Origin: Acidobacteriota bacterium
GTDB taxonomy: Bacteria > Acidobacteriota > Blastocatellia > Pyrinomonadales > Pyrinomonadaceae
NCBI GenBank assembly: GCA_020199975.1
Contig: JAIVJP010000388.1
Coordinates: forward strand, 1-8,144
Length of the DNA: 8,144 bases
Direction of reading: 5' to 3'
Part shown: piece after piece, positions 1 through 4,569 of the stretch
How the letters are laid out: every line of letters begins with the position of its first letter
How positions within the stretch are numbered: position 1 is the first letter of the stretch
Program-made: the position numbers and the translations under genes
The notes under the pieces: generated by a model
Databases searched by the model: none
Told to the model about the DNA's origin: nothing
The model's input: only the letters and a program-made list of their open reading frames with translations

Positions 1-492
1 TTCAAAAACGGGGTGCGCGATGCGCTTTACGCGTCGAAGATCTGTTCATACGCCCAGGGCATGAGCTTAATCAAGGCGGGTTCAGAAGCGTTCAATTGGA
101 ACATCAATCTCAGCGAGGTCGCGCGCATCTGGCAAGGAGGATGCATCATTCGCGCCAGTTTTTTGCGAAAGATCAAAGAAGCCTATGTGCGCGATTCGAA
201 CCTTCAGAACTTGCTCCTGGATGAAGAACTTAATAATCGTGTTGAGGAAGCTCAGCCAGAGTGGCGGATTGTTCTGAGCACCGCGATGCAGCAAGGTATA
301 CCAATGCTGGCGATGGCCTCGACTTTGGGCTACTTCGACATGTATAGGACTGCAAGTCTACCCCTAAATCTTACGCAGGCCCAGCGCGATTTCTTTGGTT
401 CTCACACGTACAGACGAGCTGACCAGCCCGAAGCCGGACCTGTTCATACGGAATGGGAAGAGTTGCTCGCCAAACAAAGTCGTGAGTCTTGA
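1..492 (+). CDS. gnd: 6-phosphogluconate dehydrogenase, decarboxylating (C-terminal part, 5' truncated by window)
   Basis: This cytosolic enzyme of the oxidative pentose phosphate pathway converts 6-phosphogluconate to ribulose 5-phosphate and CO2 with reduction of NADP+ (or NAD+). The frame is open from base 1 (ttc = Phe), so the GTG at 13 is an internal Val and the gene begins upstream. The 163 visible residues are the all-helical C-terminal domain. They contain the family segments ALYASKICSYAQGM, GGCIIRASFLRKI, NLLLD and the tail signature QRDFFGSHTYRRAD followed by HTEW. In the E. coli enzyme the matching tail (QRDYFGAHTYKR...HTEW) supplies the Arg and His that the neighbouring subunit donates to the active site. 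The tail is the long, dimeric type of about 470 residues, so roughly 300 N-terminal residues (NADP-binding Rossmann domain and catalytic Lys/Glu region) lie outside the window. It converges on the minus-strand genes at 627-1276, with a hairpin between them. Confidence 0.95.
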   Translation, partial: FKNGVRDALYASKICSYAQGMSLIKAGSEAFNWNINLSEVARIWQGGCIIRASFLRKIKEAYVRDSNLQNLLLDEELNNRVEEAQPEWRIVLSTAMQQGIPMLAMASTLGYFDMYRTASLPLNLTQAQRDFFGSHTYRRADQPEAGPVHTEWEELLAKQSRES

Positions 493-545
493 GTCTACCG
501 ACAGGCATCGAGTCGGGCTGAATTTTGCTTACAAAAAGAAATACC

Positions 546-586
546 AAGCGAACAGGCCTCGAGGATGAGACACGGCCTGTTCGTTT
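546..586. terminator. Hairpin between convergent genes, probable bidirectional terminator
   Basis: CGAACAGGCC at 549-558 pairs perfectly with GGCCTGTTCG at 574-583, extended by a G-U and two A-T pairs (546-548 with 584-586). The loop is 15 bases. On the plus strand the stem runs into TTTAGTT. On the minus strand it is followed by TTGGTATTTCTTTTTG. It sits between the gnd stop (492) and the stop of the small minus-strand gene (627), so it can serve both. The long loop and short U-tracts make it an imperfect intrinsic terminator. Confidence 0.7.
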
Positions 587-626
587 AGTTGTACACGGGA
601 AAGGCTAAGCCCTTCGGGTTACTCGA

Positions 627-749
627 CTAACAATTCACAAAGCCGAGCAGCCAAAATACAAGTATGAAGATCAGAATGGTGGAGATACACCCGCCACCAA
701 ACTTCCACGCTGCGGCTCCCGCCAGGAGTCCGCGCAAAGGTCCCTGCAT
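627..749 (-). CDS. Small single-pass membrane protein, 40 aa
   Basis: I do not recognise a named family. The reading frame begins ATG (749-747) after a good ribosome site (AGGAGAAATGCT before the ATG) and ends TAG (629-627). The product starts MQGPLRGLLAGAAAWKFGGG, followed by a strongly hydrophobic stretch (CISTILIFILVFWLLGF, residues 21-37) and a two-residue tail. That is one predicted transmembrane helix after a short Gly/Ala-rich segment with two positive charges. The pattern of basic N-terminus, GxxxG-like glycines and one helix resembles small inner-membrane proteins that bind or modulate larger partners. It lies 74 bases downstream of the hemerythrin gene on the same strand and could share its transcript, ending at the hairpin 546-586. 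It is easily missed by gene callers. The clean SD, in-frame hydrophobic block and placement argue that it is real. Confidence 0.65.
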   Translation of the reverse strand: MQGPLRGLLAGAAAWKFGGGCISTILIFILVFWLLGFVNC

Positions 750-823
750 AGCATTTCTCCTACACTGGTAACTATCGTTTCAAATTTACCGGCACGGACG
801 TCACGTCTCCGGCAATCACGCTG

Positions 824-1276
824 CTATTGGGCGGCGGCCGCCTTCTGCTCGCCTTTGGCTTTTTCCATGCGCGCTCCCAGTTCCTCAATCTCTTCTTGGC
901 TGAGAACTCTTCGCGCCTTCTTAAACATCTCGCCTTCCTCTTCTTCGACGTGATGCTCGATTTGTTCCTTCAGCACAGTGAACTTGGCGGTCCACTTCTC
1001 GTCGTCTTTAACCTCTGCTTCCAGTTCGCCGAGCAGTTGCTTCACCAGTCGATGCTCTTCAAAAGCCTCGAGCGTAATATCTCGAGACTCCTCGGCCTTC
1101 TCCAGAACCGGATAAAAGATCTTCTCCTCGATCCCCGCGTGGATGTCAAGCTCAGTTTTTAATTGCGTGAACAGTCCTTCGCGCGTTTTGAGCGCACGCT
1201 CGGTGGTTCCCTCAAGCTTCTCCAGGATCCCCGCCACTTTCTCATGATCACTCTTTAGTAATTTAAAAGCGTCCAT
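824..1276 (-). CDS. Hemerythrin-like HHE cation-binding domain protein, 150 aa
   Basis: The product is a soluble four-helix-bundle protein predicted to bind a non-heme di-iron centre. Visible ligand candidates are H11 (KSDHEKV), H46 and E50 (DIHAGIEEKIFYP, the HxxxE motif), H75 (EEHRLVKQLL) and H108/H109 with the acidic run after them (EHHVEEEEGEMF). The spacing is that of two HHE repeats in one domain. Family members bind O2 or NO, or have roles in iron storage or oxidative and nitrosative stress; the ligand here cannot be told from sequence. The C-terminus (about residues 125-150) is a charged helix ending in an Ala-rich tail. The ATG is preceded by a strong Shine-Dalgarno, GGAGGTGA, in the bases just upstream (about 1285-1293 on the minus strand). 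It is the upstream partner of the 40-residue membrane protein on the same strand. Confidence 0.9.
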   Translation of the reverse strand: MDAFKLLKSDHEKVAGILEKLEGTTERALKTREGLFTQLKTELDIHAGIEEKIFYPVLEKAEESRDITLEAFEEHRLVKQLLGELEAEVKDDEKWTAKFTVLKEQIEHHVEEEEGEMFKKARRVLSQEEIEELGARMEKAKGEQKAAAAQ

Positions 1277-1530
1277 TTGGATTCATCACCTCCGTGTTGG
1301 ATTCGAAATGCTGCACGGTATCGAGACACCGCGTTTGGATTAATGTTACTGCCGCAAGCGAGATGCCAAACCCTCGCGCGCGGCCCTAAAACAAAGCTTA
1401 GAGGAACCAAATCAGTGTTCTTAGGTTAGCCTAAGCTTGATAGGATGACTTGACTCGAGGAGCGGCTGTGTGAAAATCCCAAAAAGTGCCTACGGCAATT
1501 TGCAGTTCCAGAAATTCTGCAAGCTGGGTG
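1277..1530. other. Intergenic DNA, no gene seen
   Basis: This is the first part of the 570-base gap between the hemerythrin start and the topoisomerase stop; the rest is filled by the palindromic repeat. It must contain the hemerythrin promoter reading leftwards. A weak candidate on the minus strand is TTGGCA with TAACAT 15 bases after it, which is not convincing. A short inverted repeat, CTTAGG/CCTAAG, occurs near 1420-1435. No RNA gene was recognised. Confidence 0.5.
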
Positions 1531-1726
1531 AATTTGCAGGTTGGGAAGGTGGGCAAAGCGTAGCGCGCCCCCGCTCCAGCGTAGCGTCACCAACTTTATT
1601 TTTCTTCAAGCCTACACTGGACCTAGGCTGCATAAGAAGTCAGCGGCACTAGTTTCTAGGCAGCGAAAGACGCTACGCTAGAGCGGGGGCGCGCTACGCT
1701 TTGCCCACCTTCCCAACCTGCAAATT
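1531..1726. repeat. Palindromic repeat element, copy 1 (58-bp inverted arms)
   Basis: The left arm (1531-1588) and right arm (1669-1726) are reverse complements with a single mismatch over 58 bases (CCAGCG against CTAGCG) around an 80-base spacer. The arms carry the motifs AATTTGCAGGTTGG, GGGCAAAGCGTAGCGCGC and CCGCTCCAGCGTAGCGTC. The whole unit recurs in opposite orientation at 6636-6808, spacer included, so it is a defined dispersed element and not a chance hairpin. Similarity to copy 2 also continues outward to about 1777. No transposase is encoded, so it would be a non-autonomous (MITE- or REP-like) element. As RNA it would fold into a very strong hairpin just beyond the topoisomerase stop codon, and may act as a transcript end there. 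Confidence 0.88.
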
Positions 1727-1733
1727 TGCTGGG

Positions 1734-1752
1734 CTTGAATTGTCAATTCAAG
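1734..1752. repeat. Perfect 19-bp palindrome flanking repeat copy 1
   Basis: CTTGAATTG and CAATTCAAG flank a single central base. The site lies within the outer part of the repeat element that is shared with copy 2, where the matching sequence (about 6609-6627) is a decayed palindrome. It could be part of the element's end structure or a protein-binding site. Confidence 0.6.
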
Positions 1753-1773
1753 GTTGGAGTGGCTTCGAATCTT

Positions 1774-1818
1774 GAGCGGAATGCGCGCTCCGCTTTGCAC
1801 ACTTCCTAAAATGCAAGT
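1774..1818. repeat. Degenerate extra arm of the palindromic repeat
   Basis: The sequence GAGCGG..GCGCGCTCCGCTTTGCACACTTCC..AA..TGCAA follows the same order of motifs as the right arm at 1681-1725 (GAGCGG, GCGCGCTACGCTTTGCCCACC, TTCCCAACCTGCAA), with several substitutions. It looks like an older, eroded half-copy next to copy 1, so the locus received or duplicated repeat units more than once. Confidence 0.55.
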
Positions 1819-1846
1819 AGTGTGGCTTGAGTAGTCTTTCCGGGGA

Positions 1847-2866
1847 TCACTTCTTTGCATCACGCTTAAGAAACCTCAGTAGGCCCTGCTCTGCCCCATG
1901 CAGCTTTCGGCCCCGGTAGGAAACCAAGTCTTCGAGTGTTTCAAAATAGCCGTCTATGATTTTTCCTTTTTCGAAGCTGTTGATGATTTCAGGATTGATG
2001 TAAGAGCTGCGACAAACGGCCGGAGTGTTGCCCAGCATCTCAGCCGTTTCCTTGATTGCTGCCACCACCTTTCGTTTGCGTGCCGCACCTTTCTCGATCG
2101 CCTCGGTTCCTATGCGTGCAAGGGCACAGGCACAGATAATCGTGCCGGCCCAGGTGCGAAAGTCTTTGGCGCTGAATTTCGCGCCCATAGCCTCCTTGAT
2201 GTAGTCGTTGATGTGACGGTTGGTAACATTGATAAATTCGCCGTCCCCGTTTTGATACTTGAAGACTTCCCGGCCCGGGTACTCGAGGAGGCTTCTCACG
2301 ACTTTCGCGACCTGGCGATCTTTTAGCTCGCGGCGCTGACGCACCCCTGATTTGCCGGGAAAGTCGAAGTCCACCACACCTTTTCTCACTTTTACGTGCT
2401 TTGGTCGAAGCGTCGCGATTCCATAGCTCCCATTTTCGCTCGCATAAACCTGACTTCCCGGTCGCAAAAAGCACGTGGAAAGAATTCGCACCATGCAGGC
2501 CAACACTCGTTCCTTGCCGAGGTTAGATTGGCGAAGGTGCCTACTGACAGTTGAGCGCAGTTTGGGCAGCGCTTCAGCGAATTTGATCAGTCGCTGAAAC
2601 TTCTTAAGCTCCTGCGCGCGATTGTGGCTTTCGTGGTAGAGATACTGCCATCGCCCCGCTACGTCTTTCCCGATAGCTTGTAGCTTACCACCCGGCGCCG
2701 CGTTGATAGCCACATCAGTCCAGGCGGGAGGAATTCCCAACTCGTGGATCCTCTCGAGATCAGCAGCTCTAACCTCACCGCCATCGGCTCTCTTGTACCG
2801 GAATCCTCTTTGCGGCGTGCCGGTTCGTACGATGCCGGTCTTTTGAAGTTGTTCAATTCGTGTCAT
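1847..2866 (-). CDS. DNA topoisomerase IB (poxvirus-like), 339 aa
   Basis: The enzyme relaxes positive and negative supercoils without ATP by forming a 3'-phosphotyrosyl link on one strand. It is full length for the bacterial, poxvirus-like family. An N-terminal DNA-clamp domain (about residues 1-80, with ELGIPPAWTDV and GRWQYLYHESHN) is followed by the catalytic domain. The complete active-site set is visible: R135 (FLRPGS), K172 (FPGKSG), R237 (KDFRTWAGT), N280 (LGNTPAV) and the nucleophile Y289 (CRSSYINP). Asn where the viral enzymes have His is normal for bacterial members, as in the Deinococcus enzyme. Start: ATG at 2866; the bases before it (CCGCAAGTTTGCA) hold no good Shine-Dalgarno, so initiation may be weak or the transcript leaderless. 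The gene is divergent from the cluster at 3358-4550. Its transcript would run into the palindromic repeat just past its stop. Bacterial TopIB genes are accessory and often near stress or repair genes. Confidence 0.95.
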   Translation of the reverse strand: MTRIEQLQKTGIVRTGTPQRGFRYKRADGGEVRAADLERIHELGIPPAWTDVAINAAPGGKLQAIGKDVAGRWQYLYHESHNRAQELKKFQRLIKFAEALPKLRSTVSRHLRQSNLGKERVLACMVRILSTCFLRPGSQVYASENGSYGIATLRPKHVKVRKGVVDFDFPGKSGVRQRRELKDRQVAKVVRSLLEYPGREVFKYQNGDGEFINVTNRHINDYIKEAMGAKFSAKDFRTWAGTIICACALARIGTEAIEKGAARKRKVVAAIKETAEMLGNTPAVCRSSYINPEIINSFEKGKIIDGYFETLEDLVSYRGRKLHGAEQGLLRFLKRDAKK

Positions 2867-3357
2867 TGCAAACTTGCGGTGTGACCGGAACGATATTTGT
2901 TTTGATGGTGCCGGAGTGGTTGAGAAGGGCCGAGATCACCACTTCCAGCTTTCGCAGAGGTTAGTTTTGATGGCGACTCAAAATTGAACTTAAGAAATAT
3001 TAAGAAATGAATTATTTCCTAGTTTCGAAGGACACCCTGAGTCACCAGTAAGTTGTGATTAGCGTCCCCCTTTGTGTAGGCTTCCTATACATTGCCCACT
3101 TGTCTTTGTTTACTTACAGACCAGTATTTCTCGGCAAACCTCCACTTATCAAATCGCAGCGCAATCACAATGCCAGCGCTCTTCCAGTAAATGGCCGCTA
3201 GCTTAGACCTGCGCCGGAAATACGAAGGTATTTCTCATCAATATCGCATGCCCCTGCTTTGTCGGCTCAGCATTTGCAATAGACCTCTTCAACAACACAG
3301 CTGCTAAGTTCAACAACACAGCTGGGAAGCTATCGTGCGGCAAAACTAGATACAATT
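2867..3357. other. Divergent intergenic region, no gene seen
   Basis: About 490 bases separate the start of the topoisomerase gene (leftward) from the start of the small basic protein (rightward), so both promoters should be here. The stretch around 2961-3020 is AT-rich and holds TTAAGAAAT twice with a 10-base period (2990-2998, 3000-3008). One weak rightward promoter candidate is TTGTCT near 3101 with CAGTAT 17 bases on. A serine-tRNA-like fragment occurs at 2907-2932 and a spaced direct repeat at 3288-3324. No open frame here shows codon sense or a ribosome site. Confidence 0.5.
3288..3324. repeat. 16-bp direct repeat, period 21
   Basis: TTCAACAACACAGCTG occurs identically at 3288-3303 and 3309-3324, separated by CTAAG. 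The 21-base period equals two helical turns, placing both copies on the same face of the DNA. They end 34 bases before the start of the small basic protein. This could be a tandem regulator site or a simple local duplication. Confidence 0.6.
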
Positions 3358-3573
3358 TTGCAAGGGCCGACGCGACGCGACAAGTCGAGTTACACGGACA
3401 CGCCAAAACGGAGGGCGGAGCATATTGCCGATAGCTACGAAGATCGCGGTGTTTCGAAGAAATCGGCAAAGAGCCGCGCCTGGGCCACCATAGATAAAGA
3501 GGTGGGTGTCTGTAAGAAGAGCGACAGTGGGCGGGGCAAGAAGGAGAGCCATCGCTCTTCGAGGAAGGTGTAA
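3358..3573 (+). CDS. Small basic protein of the family often labelled 'plasmid stabilization protein', 71 aa
   Basis: The family core is clear: SYTDTPKRRAEHIADSYEDRG followed by SKKSAKSRAWATIDKE and a basic tail GRGKKESHRSSRKV. Family relatives are short, highly charged, single-domain proteins widespread in soil bacteria. Databases often call them plasmid stabilization proteins, but no toxin or partition fold is visible and the role is unknown. High Lys/Arg content allows nucleic-acid binding (inference). The chosen start is TTG at 3358; it lacks a visible Shine-Dalgarno, and the frame stays open upstream, so the first residues (MQGPTRRDK) are uncertain. The usual family insert rich in Gly (GGGKKSG) is here EVGVCKKSDSG, a divergent form with a Cys. 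It is first of a rightward cluster; its TAA is followed directly, in the same frame, by SDR coding sequence. Confidence 0.7.
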   Translation: MQGPTRRDKSSYTDTPKRRAEHIADSYEDRGVSKKSAKSRAWATIDKEVGVCKKSDSGRGKKESHRSSRKV

Positions 3574-3600
3574 GAGAAGCCCCGACCCAGATATCGGGCT
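3561..3600 (+). promoter_or_regulatory. Ribosome-site-like sequence, TAA and hairpin at the gene junction
   Basis: GAGGAAGGTG (3561-3570) is a good Shine-Dalgarno match and lies right before the TAA (3571-3573) of the 71-residue gene, but no ATG, GTG or TTG follows at the proper spacing. AGCCC(C)GA (3578-3585) can pair with TCGGGCT (3594-3600) with one bulged C and an 8-base loop. The ribosome site looks meant for the SDR gene. The hairpin may be incidental, may occlude initiation, or may affect termination at the TAA. Confidence 0.4.
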
Positions 3601-4374
3601 CCTTACTACAAGGGCGCGGAGAAGTTAAAGGAGAAAGTCGCTCTGATTACTGGTGGTGATTCAGGTATTGGGAGGGCCGTGGCAGTGCTCTTCGCCCGAG
3701 AAGGAGCAGATGTGGCAATCACGTACCTTCCCGAAGAGCAAAGCGACGCAGACGAGACTCGAGAGGCTGTCGCCGCCGAGGGCCGAAGCGTCCATTTGAT
3801 TCCCGGCGACCTGACGAACCCGAATTTTTGTAAGGAAGCCGTGGAGGGGACGGTAGCCAGGTTCGGAAAACTTGACATCCTGGTGAACAACGCGGCGTTT
3901 CAGCAACACCAGAAGAGTTTGACCGAGGTTTCAGAGGAACAGTGGGACCGGACGTTTAAGACAAACATTTATAGCTATTTTCGGGTAACGAAGGCCGCCC
4001 TGCCGCATTTGAAAAAGGGAAGCGCGGTGGTGAATTGCGGATCGATTACAGGTCTCGAAGGTAGCAAGCATTTGCTTGATTACTCAGCGACGAAAGGGGC
4101 CATCCACGCGTTCACAAAATCGCTGGCCCAGAACCTGGTTGAGAAAGGCATTCGTGTGAATTGCGTGGCGCCCGGTCCGGTATGGACGCCCCTCAATCCG
4201 TCGGATAAACCGGCGAAGGGTGTCGCAGAATTTGGCGCAGACACGCCGAGAAAGCGTCCAGCGCAACCAGAAGAAATTGCACCGGCTTTTGTCTACTTCG
4301 CTTCAGAAATCGATTCGAGCTATGTCACAGGGGAAGTGTTAACACTACTCGGTGGTGAAACGACCGCCGGGTAA
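3574..4374 (+). CDS. SDR-family NAD(P)-dependent oxidoreductase, start codon unresolved
   Basis: This is a classical short-chain dehydrogenase of the group related to bacterial stress-induced and glucose-1-dehydrogenase-like SDRs; the substrate is unknown. Counting from the codon after the upstream TAA (266 residues): EKPRPRYRAPYYKG leader, beta-1 and cofactor motif TGGDSGIG (26-33), NNAA (105-108), catalytic N131, S157 (CGSITG), Y170 and K174 (YSATKG), then the PGPVWTPL segment (200-207) and the C-terminal SYVTGEVLTLLGG. All catalytic residues are present. Oddity: the first standard start in frame is GTG at 3679, which would remove the whole beta-1 strand and the glycine motif. Family-like sequence reaches back to 3574, directly after the TAA, with no ATG, GTG or TTG. 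I therefore give the homologous frame as the extent. The gene may start at a non-AUG codon, or the start may be lost by mutation or sequence error. It lies 23 bases before the 50-residue membrane protein. Confidence 0.85.
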   Translation, partial: EKPRPRYRAPYYKGAEKLKEKVALITGGDSGIGRAVAVLFAREGADVAITYLPEEQSDADETREAVAAEGRSVHLIPGDLTNPNFCKEAVEGTVARFGKLDILVNNAAFQQHQKSLTEVSEEQWDRTFKTNIYSYFRVTKAALPHLKKGSAVVNCGSITGLEGSKHLLDYSATKGAIHAFTKSLAQNLVEKGIRVNCVAPGPVWTPLNPSDKPAKGVAEFGADTPRKRPAQPEEIAPAFVYFASEIDSSYVTGEVLTLLGGETTAG

Positions 4375-4397
4375 CCATTGGAGAGGAGGATAAACGT

Positions 4398-4550
4398 ATG
4401 GGAGACGATGGTGGTAGCGGCAGCACTGGAGTAGTGGCCATCCTGGTGATCTTTGTGATCATCGTGGTGGTTGGGCTTTTGATTTTTGGTGGTCGCATCT
4501 TCAGCGGCAACAAGAGTGTTGACGTAAACGTTACGACGCCGAGCAAATAA
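4398..4550 (+). CDS. Small single-pass membrane protein, 50 aa
   Basis: The ATG at 4398 follows an excellent ribosome site (GAGAGGAGGA at 4381-4390, 7-8 bases away) and the frame ends TAA at 4548-4550. The product has an acidic Gly/Ser-rich N-terminus (MGDDGGSGSTG), a strong hydrophobic helix VVAILVIFVIIVVVGLLIF (residues 12-30), then GGRIFSGNKS and a short polar tail VDVNVTTPSK. That is one membrane helix, probably with the tail in the cytosol given the R and K after the helix (inference). No enzymatic motif is seen and I do not recognise a named family. It is 23 bases after the SDR stop and probably its operon partner. It ends 19 bases before the stop of the convergent M2 peptidase gene, with no terminator between them. 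Confidence 0.75.
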   Translation: MGDDGGSGSTGVVAILVIFVIIVVVGLLIFGGRIFSGNKSVDVNVTTPSK

Positions 4551-4569
4551 CGCAGGAGCAGGAGGCAGG

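Noticed and set aside
13..15. GTG as the start of the first gene
   Set aside because: The frame and the 6-phosphogluconate dehydrogenase similarity are continuous from base 1, so this is an internal Val codon.
1470..1652. 60-residue plus-strand open frame in the hemerythrin-topoisomerase gap
   Set aside because: It translates the left arm and spacer of the palindromic element; there is no ribosome site and the product (GQSVARPRSSVAS type) is repeat-derived.
1523..1733. GCTGGG on both sides of repeat copy 1 as a target-site duplication
   Set aside because: The two copies are at different distances from the arm ends, and CAGC on the right side is shared with copy 2, so it belongs to the element.
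1678..1863. 61-residue minus-strand open frame overlapping the topoisomerase stop
   Set aside because: It reads the right arm of the repeat. Its end (QQICRLGRWAKRSAPPL) matches the frame at 6538-6753, which shows both are translations of the same element.
2040..2474. 144-residue minus-strand open frame inside the topoisomerase gene
   Set aside because: Out-of-frame shadow of a gene whose full catalytic set is intact in the other frame.
3203..3469. 88-residue minus-strand open frame opposite the 71-residue gene
   Set aside because: Overlaps a recognisable family protein on the other strand, with no ribosome site and no family resemblance.
3578..3600. Intrinsic terminator after the 71-residue gene
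   Set aside because: The hairpin has a bulge, is not followed by a T-tract, and lies inside SDR family-like coding sequence.
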